Assembly (NCBI RefSeq): GCF_032362555.1
Contig: NC_083527.1
Span: forward strand, 2,356,001 to 2,420,000
Origin: Amyelois transitella
Taxonomy: Eukaryota; Arthropoda; Insecta; Lepidoptera; Pyralidae
DNA length: 64,000 bases
Direction of reading: 5' to 3'
Position numbers and translations under genes: made by a program. Shown piece after piece: positions 39,865 through 52,802 of this stretch (position 1 is the stretch's first letter; each line of letters starts with the position of its first letter). The notes beneath the pieces were generated by a model. That model did not search any database, was not told where the DNA came from, and was given only the letters and a program-made list of their open reading frames with translations.

Positions 39865-42800
39865 TTTTGGTAGGATCCCCTCACTACTTGGCTCTATCAA
39901 CTTTCAGGTTATTCAAACCGAATCTTGGGAGGATTACTCTGCTAAAGTGTTTGCTCTCTAACAGCACACCCTTTTTTGATTTTACATATATACCATCACG
40001 CCTGTTTCTCATTCGGGTAGGTAGAGGCTATCGATTTTAATTTCCCTTTTTTGATAACCTACGAAATCTAGTGGCCCGTTGGTAGGATCGTTAATGATAA
40101 AATATACGTTTAGTACTATTAATTATTCAGCGACTAAAATGTGTTTCATTTAGTCAAGTCGTGCCAACATGCGCCAACCAATAACATCGAATATCCTAAA
40201 TCGCACAAGGAAAGTTTCTGCGCATTTGATATACAGGTATAACCTCCGACACGAAATCGTCTGAGCCGCGGTATTTCAAGCTGTTAACCCAGCCTCTTTG
40301 AGAGATCTTCATTTTGCTGGCGGTCGAGTCAGAAACATCATTCCCGCTACAAAGCTATGAAATTTGATCATCATTCCCCTGGTGTTTGTAGCGGTTGGGA
40401 AAACAAAAAATCCGTGACTCAGCTCTAAATTGTTGTTACAATAACACGTGAGTGATATTCTTTTGATTACATGAAAATCTAAAGGAAGTCATGCACTCTT
40501 AAAACTTCGCCAATAGACAGATCATAATTTTTAATTAATTTATTATTAGGAATTATATGAAAAGAAACGCGACGTTCTGTATATGAGCATATTTAATATT
40601 TTCTTTTTCAAAATTGTAAAACTCACATTTTGAAATTGCAAAATTATAACTAAATCTCATATCGTTAATAGTAACAATCGCCATTTTGTATTTTTCTCAA
40701 TTTTTTGTATTTCTCTCAAACTAATAAATAATTGTAAACCATTTATACATCTATAATAATAATATATTTTAATGTCTAACAAATTCATTTTCTCAACGTA
40801 TTCCCACCATTTTCGTTTTTTTTTCTCGTTATCCCAACATCAACTTTCTCATATTCTAATCAACTTTTTTTAAATATTCTAAACATACTTTTTACATGTT
40901 CCATATACATCGACTAATCATTTCCTATCGCACCGATGACATTTTAGAAAAATATTGGAATGACTTCTCAAATAAACTATGCTAAACTAAATTAAAAATT
41001 TAACCGTAAGATAAATACTTAATCAGCAATTCCACATACATACACAAATCAATTCGATTCTTTGGCAATTTTAATATTCAAAAGTGAATTTACAATTTTA
41101 ATTTAAAATTGAAACTGGCATGTAAGCTATACTATTGAGAAAAACTGGCAAACTTCTCAAACTATTATACATTAAATTGAAGTCTCAAAAATATTTTGAC
41201 CATTGTAGAACACCCGTGTCGTTTAAAATAGTGACCGCTCATTGGTCGATTAAACTTAAAGCAATAAGTCATTGGATACACAAAATTCTGGCACATCTAC
41301 AGTGATCAAACTACTTAGAGCAGTAAAAGTAAGTAGCAACATAATAAGCGTTTATGTCAATTACTTATTCTATTTATGTAAGTATGTAAAAACTTATTAG
41401 TATGAAACTAATGTAGTTGCGAAAAATCTCGACTAACACTGGCCGACACACTTAACTAAAAATAAACTAACATTTAACAAGAAAAAAATAAAAATGTAAC
41501 AGATTATATTGAAACAAATGCTGTAAGTTTGAGTTCGTGATAGATGTCAAGGTTTATGTTTTTCACAATAAATTGAATCTTATTTGTACACAATAAGCAG
41601 TAACTAACATTACAACCTACCTACAGTACTTGGCCATAAAATCTATGGTAACAAATAGATATACATACGAACATGAAACATTTATTGTACTGAGCAAAGC
41701 TGAAATTATTCTATATGAATATAAAAAAAAAGTATAACTAATTATTAAAGTTACTAGAGAAAAAATGGAACGGATCCAACATAATCACTCGTCTTCATAG
41801 AAATAGGTCTTTTAAAATAAGTACATATATGTAAATGAGAAATATATTAATATAAGTACTACTACAGCATTATTTTACAAAACAACAAATAAATTCGTGC
41901 CTCTTACTCTAAAATGCCACTTTAGAATCTAGTTAGACTGTGTCACATCGTATCTCTTAAAGAATAGTGTATTTCTCCACCAAAATTTTTAAAACGAAGA
42001 TAAACCTACACTCTGCCTTCCCCATCAAGCAATGTTTATTATATCACTAATCTAAAGTCGCACCAGGCAAGAAATTGAATTTTTAACTTATACACTAAAA
42101 ACTCCCTGATTTTTTCGCTTATTCTAATTGTACACAAAAATAATTTTGTACTCTTTCAACGAATTTTGAATGGCAACACGTATTTTTACAATATTATGGC
42201 AGCTTTGTACGATTGCCGAAATATACTATATTGGACATACGAGAGAAACGACTCGTTCTACTACGATACTTTATAGTATATGGCGTGGACAAGAAATAAG
42301 TTCGATGATTTGGTAATACTGCTAATGCATAAACAAGCACCATACTTTTAACATTTAGGAGCAGAATTACCAAGTCTCGAATCAGAATCAAGGTTCCTTT
42401 GTTTATCCTTATTTATTACCCCAAAAGTCATAAAACACACCTTTTGAAGGCTATAGTTACATAAGTAGTGTATTAAGACTATTTAAAACAGAAAGTGCTA
42501 TTATTACTGTAGTAGTTAAACATCAAACGCATATCGGACTATTGAGAACTATCTATCTATTGTATTAATGCGAAATAGATCAATGATGATATAAGGTTAT
42601 TTTGTAGCAAGAAATGTTAAACATTAAGTGAAACTATTTTCAATTTGCAAACACTTAATCGACAAATATTTTTAATTTTTGCACAACAACATTTTAAACA
42701 AACCACAACATCGTCTATGCAAATAAAACCGCCGCCATCCGCTGAATCCGCAATGTTCAATCCGAAAACATTATGCAACTGTAATTTTGTCCGAGGCATT

Positions 42801-42901
42801 GCGTAGCCCGCTCTAATCACTCACTGTTGTTAATTTTGAATAATTTAGAAATATCCGAATTTAAATCCGAAAATGTCTGATAAGGACAATTTGGGTAAAT
42901 C
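39865..42901. other. Convergent intergenic region and probable long NOL4 3' UTR
   Basis: Very AT-rich. A small antisense RTE tail (atcacgcctgtttctcattc) is near 39993-40050. From about 40550 to 42900 the sequence is homogeneous, has no repeats I recognise and may be the 3' UTR of the - strand NOL4 gene, since lepidopteran neural genes often have long ones. Many AATAAA-type signals exist on both strands, so the ends cannot be fixed. Confidence 0.45.
39990..40052 (-). mobile_element. RTE LINE 3' tail fragment
   Basis: Antisense: tatataccatcacgcctgtt, attcgggtaggtagaggcta and gattttaatttccc match the last 60 nt of the divergent RTE subfamily at 36470. Confidence 0.5.
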
Positions 42902-45900
42902 CTAGGCTTGGTTCAAGAGAAGTGCTTCTAATTCGTCTGCTGAGCGGAGGAGGAAAGCGGCTGATTCACGGTATCCGGTGATGAGTTGCCTCACAGCGCC
43001 CACTTCTGCTCCCGAAAGTTTGTGAGAGAGAAGAGAGGGTTTGGTTTGAGAAGATGGCGCGGCGGGTAAACTCGACGTGGCGGGGGTAGAGTGGAGTTGA
43101 GCAGGTGTCGACGTGTTCTTTAGCGACAGATCTGTGGGAGCTGAAAGATTATAAGTTGAGATGGTTACTTTTAGAATAAGAACACAAATAATATACAAAT
43201 AAAGGTCGAATGCTTAAGGGTAACTAGATCAATCAAGGACACGATAATGTGTTTTAATTTTATTTGAAAATAAAGGCAGAAATTAATTTGTCTTAAAATC
43301 CAAAACAACCAACATACTTAACACAATTTATAAACTTTCAACATACCTGATAAGCCAGTCGGGAAGGTGTGTGTGTGAGCCGCCATAGCCGACAACAGAG
43401 CACTTTGGTACGCCGCCATAGCTGCGTTTACACCTGTGGAACAAATGCAAATTCTCGATAATGAAATTGTTAACTAAATCACGCCTCTCTCAGGCACACT
43501 AGGTTTTCTTCCACATGCCAAGATTCTTGCAATTTTTACAGCACAAATATATACAAGTAAGAGTTGTTACTCTTCACCTGACTTTGCCCAAATGTTTATG
43601 TCGTATGTATGTATAAAATTTATTACCGCAAATCTCATACATACTGTACTTTTTTTTGGAATGATATATATCTTAGTATGTTGTTCCTAATTGTGTGTGT
43701 ATCACGTGTATGTGTGTGAAATTTGATTCAAATAGCGAAGAGGTACAAATATTTTTAAATAAATTCAAATTATGACATAAACAGATGGTCAAGTGGTCCT
43801 ATTCAAAACCTGACACATACATACATACATACATATGGTCACGTCTATATCCCTTATAACCTGACACTATTATAACATAAGTAATAACCACTAACCTGTA
43901 GGTGGTAAAGCAGAGAGCGTTGAGAGTAACGCACTGCTTGAAAGTGCCGAAGAAGCCGGATTCGAGCTTGATCTGGAAGAAGAAAGAATTTATTAGGAAT
44001 TCATTATCGAACTATTATAAGAATATAAATGAACCACAGCGGAGACTACTACCAAACGAAATAATTTTGGAAACTTACTTAAGTTTTAAGTTTAACACAT
44101 CAACGCCAAAAGGAGTATTCGTTATTTGTAAATCAACAATTTAAGAAACACAATCTTTTTCTTACAATATATGAGTGTATAAATAAAAAAAATCCTTATA
44201 ATAAAGGCATAGATTCTTATACTATAGATGTTGCCATAAGTTTTATAACTTAGCTAGTTTCCTATAACATTATGAATTGGCTCTCCAAAAACTCACGTTG
44301 GCCTTCCAAATGTCTGAGGTGTACCGAATGTGTTTGGGAACGATGGCCGAAACAGAGGAGCTGGCGATGAAGCAGGGCTAGAAAAATAATGTGGAAATTA
44401 AGTAATATTATAAATTACAACTAACAACTAAAACTTGGGATCCTTTTTAAGGCGATGGGCTAGCAACCTGTCACTATTTGAATCTCAATTCTATCATTAA
44501 GCCAAATAGCTGAACGTGGCCATTCAGTCTTTTCAAGATTGTTGGCTCTGTCTACCCCGCAAGGGAAATAGACGTGACGATATGTATGTATGTATGTAAC
44601 AACTAAAACTGAATTATAATACGTTGTTTTGCATTTTGTGGGTATGAAAAATAGATGTTGGCCGATTCTCAGACTCGCATGCTTACAAAATTTCATGAGA
44701 ATCGGTCAAGGCGTTTCGGTGGAGTACGGGAACGAACATTGTAACACGAGAATTTTATATATAAGTTTAATGAAATTAAAATCCAAAACATTGCTGCGTG
44801 GCAAGGTACCAAAGACAGATATTAATATATTTATTAATTTTGTTTAAATTAGTAAAATCGTAATTAAAAACAAAAATATTGTAATGTAGTTTCAATTCCT
44901 TTGAATTGATTTATTAAAAATAATAAAATAAGACATGAAGTAATAAATTGTAAATATTATTATTCTTTATTTACTTATTTAAAGTAATATAGTTCAGAAC
45001 GTAATAATAAAGCATAATTTTTCTGTTCTTCTCCCTTCTCTCCCTTTCTAATTACACCAATTAGAAGGAGGTGGAGGGGTACGATAATAATCAAGGTAAT
45101 TTTTCCCGTGCTGGTGGACTTCCAAGTGATTTTTTTTCCAGGTTGCCTTACAATTACAAATAAGTTTCTAGAAAAAAAGATCCACAAGGTAAAAAACCTT
45201 ACCTAGCAGTTTTGCTCCCAGCATTTCCGTTAGCATTATCAATCTTCAAACTGTTATTGTTCAACAGCGGATTCTCCATAGTGGGGCTCGCTGACGGCCT
45301 TGTTGTATCAGCCGCTGCTTTGCTGTGCCCAGCAGTGGGCAAAGAAGTGGTGCATGATGTAGTTTGGGTTGAAGCCGGGCTGCTGATAGCTCCGCTGTAT
45401 AGGCTTAGGAATGATGAGGCCACGGCTGAAGTAGCTGTTGTGTCTATTGACTGAGGAACAAATGGTATCAAATTAGCTAAATGCGTCGTAATGGTAACAA
45501 TTATTAAGTGTTTTTATTTAACTTGGTTTAGTTCGTTATTTTAACTCTTGATGGAGATTACGGTGGTAATGTTGAGAAGCAAAATAAGCATGCAGGAATC
45601 GTGGTAAGTGGAAAGATGTCTCTGTCTACCCTTATAAAGGAAGCATAAATATAATAATAATGATAGTTTATCCTATTTCTTTAATTAAGAATTCATTTAT
45701 TAATTAAATTCTTAAAAGAGAACATAGCCTCACATGTGCTTTTAGGATCCATACTGAACATTAGAAGATAACTAACCATCTATCTGCACACAGAATAATA
45801 AAATCATAATTGATCAAATTATATTGTTTCAGATAATATCAGAGGTTACTCCACCAGAATAAAAGTGTTTTGAACTTTAAGTATGATTTTTATAACTATA

Positions 45901-48900
45901 AATCATGAGCTTTGTATAGTGTAGCGTACAGATAATATTTAACTATTTAGATAAAATTATTTTCCTTACCATAGGCGTTGGCACAGTCGGCATCGGTTGG
46001 CTGACAGGATCCAATCCGAGTCGCATGCGCTTAGCGTTCAAGCTCTCGTTCTCGCAGGCCTGCGCCAGTATGTGTTCCGCTTGCACCGATGTGAGGTGCG
46101 CCGGCGTCGGCCGCACCTGTCGTGGCGGAACTGGTTATGTTTCTTGCTCGATGTCTATTTTAGGAGACCGATTTGGTCGTGGTAATTTTTCTAGTGTCAT
46201 TCAGAGTAAGGTGGTATGTGTGGTGGTGTAAACTAGGGGCAATGTATCTGTCTGTTGAGAGAAGCACCTTCGTCTCTTCTCTTCTTCTTTCTTCGTTTCG
46301 TCGGCTCGTATAACCGGCAGGTTGATAGAGCCATGGGTGGTACGTGATGGTGGGATTGAGCTCGATGTATTTTTAATGGGATCGATTTGTCGGAGTTAAT
46401 CTGTGCCGTGTCATTCTTGGCACTTTTACCTACGACAAATCGATCTCAATCGATGGCAATAGGGCAACTCCAAGTCTTTCCCATGGATGTAAAAGGCGAC
46501 TAAGAAAACACATTCTTCTAGTGCAGCTCTAACTTTGATTTAACCATGAAGGTTGCAGAAGTCAAACGAGATTTGCATCGTGTAAAATCTGAATTATCCA
46601 ATCCAGGATCATGGTCATAAGGCGAACCCCGAGCTCATCTCCAAATAGGTGAGGACGTAACAGATATTAACGCCAGGAGAACGAAGAAGATAGAATTTCT
46701 GTTTCCGAGTAAATTTTTAGATACATTCCCTATCAATGTAGGAATATAAATGATTCAATTGAATTCATTATTGATTTAACAATTCAGAATCTAAAACACA
46801 TATATGTACATAAAATAGATCGGACCCTCACCGCTGAATCCCAAGCGTTGCCTGATCCCGACGTACTCCCGCCGTTCCCAGTGGTGGGACCGTCCCCACG
46901 CACTTTCTTATTCCTTCTGCAGCTCTTCAAATATGTCCTAATCCTCTTTCTGGCCCGCTCAGCGAATTCTGGGAACTGCCTTGTACAGGAATCTATGATC
47001 GCCTGTATCTTTTCTTTAGGCTGCTTCGAAATAGGAACTATTCTGTCTAAATTCTCGTCCACGAATAGACGCACGAACATCTAAAATTATAATATTTATT
47101 CTTATTAATATATGTATTTTCACGCTTATTAATTTTATCTAAATTCGTATACTATGCCGTCAAAGTTTTGAAAAATCTTAAACATTAACTGATATAACCG
47201 AAAAGCTTAAAATATTTGTAATTTTTTTTTCTTCTCATCACATGAATGCAAGACCTAATAATATCAGAAGTAATCCAGGAGTAGTTGTAAAATGTTAATA
47301 GTGCAATGCATACATTATGATTAGTAGTAGTAGTGTTATTACTTATACTTACATTAAAAGCCTTAAGCCTCTCCGGATCATGATGTTGCGGATCCACCCT
47401 ATCATCGCTATCGTCATCAGAAGCGCCACCGTCATCATCATCCTTCGTCCTATCAGATGAAGAAGTTTCATCATGTGTCGAAGCTGGCTCCACAGGCGTC
47501 GCCGATCCAATGTGAATAGGACTCTGAAAGTGACCATTGTTGATCTTATCAAATTGAGGTATTACGGTATGTTTGATTACTACATTAAGAAACATCTTTG
47601 AAAGTAATTATTAAAAAAAAATTAACCAAATAGTAGTATTTTGCGTATTTCAATATTAGATAAGTAGCTATCTAACGATGTATGTGCGTAGAATCTAAAC
47701 TTCTATTTCCTAAATATCTACTACAGGCATTTTTGTCATACAAGCAATGAAAATACTATTTTTATTGAAATAGTTTTGGTTTATAATGTGACAAATAAGA
47801 GCTGCGCCTGGTAGACTCAATATTCTTTTTAATTTTGGTAATGCAAATCCTCAAACCTACGCAAGTGAGCCATTTTTAAAAAACAATTTATGAAACGCTG
47901 CGCAACCTTAAAACTCACCGAGTGGCCAGTGGCCAATGGCGTGGGTGGCTTAGGGGGCTTGCTGCCAAGACCCAGGGCACTGTGGTATGAGGCCCAAAGG
48001 TCAGCCATACTGTCTGCCCCGCTCTCTGTTATGTCACCGTTGCGGCCTGCGGATACCAACCAGGAAATCATAATTTTAGAAGAGCTTTGTGGAAATTGTT
48101 TTTTTATTATGTTCCCTCGTAAAATTCCATTCAACAGAAGCGAAATTGTGCAAAATTAAACAGTCGCAACGCTTCGTTCTTTTCGAATGTAATCTGGTTT
48201 ATTTCGGTATGTGCCAGCGTAGATACGCGTTGTGGAATGGCACCCTAATGTTTCCTATTAGACATCGTACCAGTTTTCAGCCTTTATGCCAAACTCAATA
48301 GATCAATGAATTTCCTTTTGTTTGCAATTTAAAAAGATCGAGAGCAAAATTTACAGACATGCATATATTATGATCACGCCTTTATTTTGAAAGAAAAAGC
48401 AGAAACTGTATATTTTCGTTTGCCACGGTCACTACATGCTTCATCTTTATCCAAATTCATCACTCTCATCGTGCAATATTCATTTTGAATACCAGTCAGG
48501 GTGTGAATAATTCGAAACATTGACAAACTAGTCTTCAATAAAATTTTCTTGACTACACTACAAATCGACGAAAATTACCTATGTACTACAAGACGGTAGA
48601 TCCAATATGCATACTATACCAGTTTGCATTTATAATTTTCCATAAAAATGGAAGACTTTATGATCATCTTGACATCGAAATACATGATTTTAAAACCCAG
48701 GAGATGAATTATTACTAGTTTTATTTTATCAGGATATCTTGTGACGACATTTCGAAAACAAGTTTTGGAACTCAAATATGAAATAGGTAAAGCAATAATC
48801 AATGAATAATAGTCATTACTTATTTCATATGCTTTATAACAGATCAGAATAACGTCTTAGAAGCAATTGGGAACTTTTTCTTATTATCTTTTGCACAAAA

Positions 48901-49775
48901 GTAGACTTGAGTGACATCCTCAGTAAATGTTAAAATGTGTAATCGCTTAGTTATGTAATTTTGGTTATCAATATTTTTTATTACCGTGTTCAAAGACCGT
49001 GATGACATTTCAACGTCTCCCACTCTACCTATGGGCAACAGTAATCATATAATTTTAGCCTACCATGCATACCAAGTTACTAAAGCGGTATAAATTGATG
49101 AGGGTGTGCAAAACGCACCCGCAAGGGACCGGTGCATCTGCTTCTAAATGTCAACCCGAACAAGCCTTCGCCTATAAATAATTTGAGGTACTTGAAACGT
49201 ATGCGACCCTGGTACACACGGGCACTCTCTCGATATGGCTTCGTGTAATAAAAATAGCCAGAGCAGGCTTTGTCGTAGAAATTACTAGTCCAACATCTAA
49301 ATAAAGTAAGGATAATAAATGTGGGTGTAATTTCAAATTACTTTCCGAGTAAGGTGGTTCAGTGGGATTTTATTTCGGAGTTTTATTATGTAGTAAAACA
49401 AACCATACAAATGAGGGTTTACCTTGCGGCTGGCTGTGGTAATTCCATGCAAGCAACATCATTTTCAACTTCTCGGCGTCTTTCGCGAAGGCCTGACCTG
49501 CACCAGATCACATTCGCCAATCAATTTCAAATTTGGAATTTCGAACACATTCAGTTTAATTCAAAACAGCCAATTTTTAAGTATTTTATGCCAGCTTCAT
49601 CACGCATTCATTGGATTCGCTTTTTTCTTCGCATAAAATACCACGGAAATTATTGATTTGATGCAAGTGGCTTTAATTTAAACGTCAATATGTACTTAAA
49701 ATAAATATAAATTTAATACTCACTAGAAAAATTGTCATCATCATTCATATCTGATGGCTCTGGAGTTAAATTGTC
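42902..49775 (-). CDS. NOL4/NOL4-like nucleolar protein, 3' ten exons
   Basis: NOL4 proteins are nuclear, mainly neural proteins of poorly known function; the name reflects nucleolar localisation. Exons in reading order: 49775-49724, 48046-47919, 47523-47353, 47080-46832, 46116-45970, 45450-45203, 44377-44297, 43972-43896, 43433-43347, 43140-42902. Splice phases agree and give 492 codons plus stop. The conserved core is [51 protein letters not shown] and [20 protein letters not shown] low-complexity Ser/Thr/Ala/Pro stretch follows. The end, PTDLSLK ... [26 protein letters not shown], matches the vertebrate NOL4 C-terminus closely. An acidic run ([16 protein letters not shown]) precedes the core. 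N-terminal exons are missing and probably beyond position 64000. Confidence 0.92.
43478..43545 (-). mobile_element. RTE LINE 3' tail fragment
   Basis: Antisense aaatcacgcctctctcaggc, ttcttccacatgccaagatt is a diverged RTE 3' end. It starts about 40 bases upstream of the NOL4 exon 43433. Confidence 0.5.
43818..43860 (-). repeat. SINE-like repeat, extreme 3' end
   Basis: catacatacatacatacata then ggtcacgtctatatccctta: only the tail and last 20 nt are present, close to the NOL4 donor side of exon 43896. Confidence 0.65.
44436..44598 (+). repeat. SINE-like repeat, 3' two-thirds
   Basis: ttaaggcgatgggctagcaa, cctgtcactatttgaatctc, gctgaacgtggccattcagt, taccccgcaagggaaataga and a long (TATG)n tail. 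Confidence 0.82.
44620..44770 (+). repeat. Interspersed repeat with aatcggtcaaggcgtttcgg box
   Basis: gggtatgaaaaatagatgtt, aaatttcatgagaatcggtc, aaggcgtttcggtggagtac and aacacgagaattttatatat form a block familiar from insect dispersed repeats. It directly abuts the SINE-like tail at 44598. Confidence 0.5.
45590..45650 (+). mobile_element. RTE LINE 3' tail fragment, diverged
   Basis: catgcaggaatcgtggtaag, tggaaagatgtctctgtcta match the last coding part of the RTE family; the rest is lost. Confidence 0.5.
46404..46506 (+). repeat. SINE-like repeat, 5' half, with insertion
   Basis: gtgccgtgtcattcttggca and agtctttcccatggatgtaa with aaaggcgactaag are separated by a short foreign piece (cgacaaatcgatctcaatcg). 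Confidence 0.6.
46540..46690 (+). repeat. Interspersed repeat, aatccaggatcatggtca family
   Basis: tatccaatccaggatcatgg, gcgaaccccgagctcatctc and ttaacgccaggagaacgaag give the clearest copy of the family also seen at 17040 and 19240. Confidence 0.5.
46832..47080 (-). CDS. NOL4 core exon
   Basis: 83 codons in phase 0 at both ends. It begins [18 protein letters not shown] and contains [18 protein letters not shown] followed by a Gly/Ser/Thr-rich tail ([16 protein letters not shown]). This is the most conserved exon of the family. The Met at its start is internal, since the preceding exon ends in phase with ERLKAFN. Confidence 0.95.
48047..49723. other. NOL4 intron with little recognisable content
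   Basis: Contains an antisense RTE tail at 48355-48500. The rest is AT-rich. The + strand frame 49321-49656 has no splice support. Confidence 0.5.
48355..48500 (-). mobile_element. RTE LINE 3' end, strongly diverged
   Basis: Antisense gatcacgcctttattttgaa, gtttgccacggtcactacat, cttcatctttatccaaattc correspond in order to the tail and the last 40 codons of the RTE family. Confidence 0.55.
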
Positions 49776-50521
49776 CTGAAACAAAAAAATATCTCGTTTA
49801 AAATGTCACTCTCTGCCGTCCGTGTGGGTTCGGGTTAATATATTCGAGGCCAGCTCAATTTGTGTAATTTGTCCCGTATAATATATTTATTTATGAATAA
49901 ATACGCCCAGCAAATTCTTTCAAAACTTTAATAATAACTTCTTTTAGAACATAAATATCAAAACAGGATTTTTCTGCTGCGTATTCGTGTAAAGTACACA
50001 CTACATTGCAAAATTATTTATTGAATTTATGTAGGCATTTTTTTCATTTTAAGAACATGCCTGGGCGTCAATCAGCATTTGCTTTACTTTTCTGCCTTCG
50101 ACTTTTTGCAAGAAATTTTAAAACCACTACGAAAACACACAGCTTGCTGCACATACCAGGACATCATTCATGATCGGGCAAGTAATAAATAATTAATAAA
50201 TTAGCGAAACGGCGGGCGGGCTATGCTGTTCGGGTCAACGCACCGGTCCGCGGACACAAATCGATAGTGCTTCAAATGGAAAGCCACTAAATATAGCCCT
50301 ATCTATAACCTCCACACGGTATATAGCCTCCTGGTACCAGCCCGGTGCATGCCCGTTATTCTGGTTGCAAGGAACCGAATAAGACGGGCGACTAACGGGA
50401 TTAAAATAAACTTGCTTGAAGTTTAGAGTGGCGACCAAATGCGACAGGAATTGCCAAGTTTAGGTGGTATTTTAACTCGAAAGTACCTACTGAAAGTTGT
50501 AAGTTTTATTTTTCACAGTAA

Positions 50522-50581
50522 AATTTTAGCTTTTGTGGTTGTGATGATATTGTTATCATCACAACCACAAAAGCTAAAATT
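50522..50581. repeat. Perfect 28-bp inverted repeat with 4-nt loop
   Basis: Arms 50522-50549 and 50554-50581 are exact complements with ttgt between. The strong perfect stem in single-copy-looking intron sequence suggests a recent origin or selection. Confidence 0.9.
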
Positions 50582-52011
50582 AGAGAAAGAAAAAAATACT
50601 AAAGTTACATTCAATTTGAGTGTGACTTAGGTATGAACTAAGATTTGGCCTGATTGTTGTTACAAAACGATCACATATTTATCGTTAATTAAACGCTGAA
50701 TATGTAACAACTTTGGTTCATTAATCTACAGACCGCAAAACGCAATTTCGCTGATGCACAATATTTTAACGAAAGCGACATCAAATTACAAAACAAGCAA
50801 TGTAAAAACTAAAATACATTAATCACAGCAGTTTTCTCTCAACTTTAGATTATATCTAAAAAAATGGTGCAATCACTCAATAAAATACACCCATATCCAT
50901 GGCCGCAATAAAGAAATTCATACGTAATTAATTAGCTCTAAAACTTTTTTTGTAATATTAGTTCATTGAGTTTTTGCGTGTCACCCAATCCGTGAATCTG
51001 TTTAAGATTTCCATATTGTCAAAGATATGAAAGGAGACATTACTTGCGAAAAAAAACTACTTGTCCAGTATTGACATTAGTTTTAGTAACTAATTATACC
51101 AAATGAAAATACAATCAAGTCATCGAAATAGAACGCCAAAATTGACCAAACCCATAAATTACTAAATCGGACTAATCGAGTACTAGAGAGGCATAACGTA
51201 GGTAACAAAACATTTCATCAATTTGGAGGCAAAGGGGGCTCTAATGACCGACTGACATCGTATGAACAGAGACAAATCCCGAATCCCGACAGATTGGCCA
51301 AGCGTTGAATGTGCGATACACGCACCCGTATGCAAATTTGAACACATATAGGAGCGCTAAAATGTTTAGAGAAGTTTTCTTTTTATAAAGCCTTTTCATT
51401 CTATAAAAAGAGTGAGTTTTCATGTGATTCGCGCGAAAATCAAAATTTGGCTATTCTATCATTTCCCAACTTACATAATGTATGTGTTTTAAGACAATAA
51501 ATATTTTAGCTTGATTGTTGTCAAATATAACCTTTTAGCAAAAGCAAGTTATCTGCCGATTCCAAATCGATTTTATCTTATCTAGCACTTTCCCGTCGAA
51601 AGAATGTGTCAAGTTTAATCTTAAAAATTTCATGTAATGGGCAATATAAATCATCGCACTAATACTAGGTCACTAAGAACCTAAATTACTAATATGGATG
51701 AAAAAAAAAATCTATGAAAAAAAAAATCTTTAACGAAATTTTCGTAGCAGCATATTAGCGCTGTTTTCCATGGACCATCGACTTACGAAAACACGAAGAT
51801 TTCATTCAACAAGTGGTCGGACTGTTCAATGTGAAACGTCATCAATTCACTAACTTTGCCGGGAAGAACTCGATTGCTTTATTCGAAATTGGAATGTTTA
51901 CAGTCGAGTTTCTGTAGTAACAAAACCTTAGAAAACTTTTGTACAAGTAGAGCGCGCGTATACATATGTACCTATATTCTTTTTGAAAGGTAGTATGTAA
52001 AATGTGCGATT

Positions 52012-52205
52012 TTTAACCGCCTTAAAAAAGGTGGTTCTCAGTTTGACCTGTACACATGTTTGTCTGCGATTTCCTCACTTTTCGTTTAACCGATTTTGAT
52101 GTGGTTTTCAGGAAATTATTGGTTACACTTAGAGAAGTTTTCAAAAAAGGAGTATATAGATTGGAGGCGGTTGTCTTTTTTCAAAAGTTATTAGTACTTA
52201 TTCTA
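52012..52205 (+). repeat. Dispersed repeat, accgccttaaaaaaggtgg family, copy 1
   Basis: ttaaccgccttaaaaaaggt, ttaaccgattttgatgtggt and ttggaggcggttgtc correspond in order to the copy at 52575-52790. It resembles a common moth repeat that begins aaccgacttc. Confidence 0.55.
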
Positions 52206-52239
52206 TTGGTTTTACCTTGAGGAAAATCTAACATATACA

Positions 52240-52312
52240 TACATGGTCATTCCATCTAAACGTGGCCTTTAAGACTGTCGGGTTTGTCAGTACCGAAAAG
52301 GATAGAATCTTA
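52240..52312 (+). repeat. SINE-like repeat, small diverged fragment
   Basis: ccatctaaacgtggccttta and agactgtcgggtttgtcagt are a decayed 3' half of the family; the tail is missing. Confidence 0.45.
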
Positions 52313-52574
52313 ATAATTCTGGGTGTATTGCCTAATAACTTAGATAAAGTTACATGTTTTTTTGTATGTCACTTTAATACGCGCGCTTTATCGCACGGTA
52401 AATGAAAGCTATTCTAACTACAAATTGCGGATCTCGACTGTTTCGTATTATTCTGTCGACTGCTCGATACTATTTAACCTCGAAATTCGACACCTAAACA
52501 TATTGGATGACATTTTCGGAATGTTATTGCAAAACAGAGTATATAACTAGCTTTGACTTTATACGCATAAACAT

Positions 52575-52790
52575 TTGTTATTTAACCGCCTTCAAAAAAA
52601 ATGATTCTGAGCTTAACCTTTATATATGTATGTTTGTCCGCGATTATGCCGTGTTTCGCTAAACCGATTTTGATGCGGGCTTCAGGAAAGTGTTTGTTAA
52701 CACTTAGGATGTTTTAGTAATTTAACCGATTCGAAAAGGAGGATAACGATTGTTGGCGTCCTCTTTTTTTACAAAATTATTTACCATAAC
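52575..52790 (+). repeat. Dispersed repeat, accgccttc family, copy 2
   Basis: ttaaccgccttcaaaaaaaa, gctaaaccgattttgatgcg and aaaaggaggataacgattgt match copy 1 at 52012-52205 in the same orientation. Confidence 0.55.
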
Positions 52791-52802
52791 CTACAAACCA
52801 AT

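Larger units (their letters stand above)
49776..52800. other. NOL4 upstream intron, left part
   Basis: No further NOL4 exon is found. A GC-richer patch lies at 50205-50370. A perfect foldback repeat is at 50522-50581 and two copies of a dispersed repeat are at 52012-52205 and 52575-52790; all are listed separately. Confidence 0.5.

Noticed and set aside
50235..50438. - strand frame upstream of NOL4 as a candidate NOL4 exon
   Set aside because: No similarity to the NOL4 N-terminal region and no convincing splice donor in phase.
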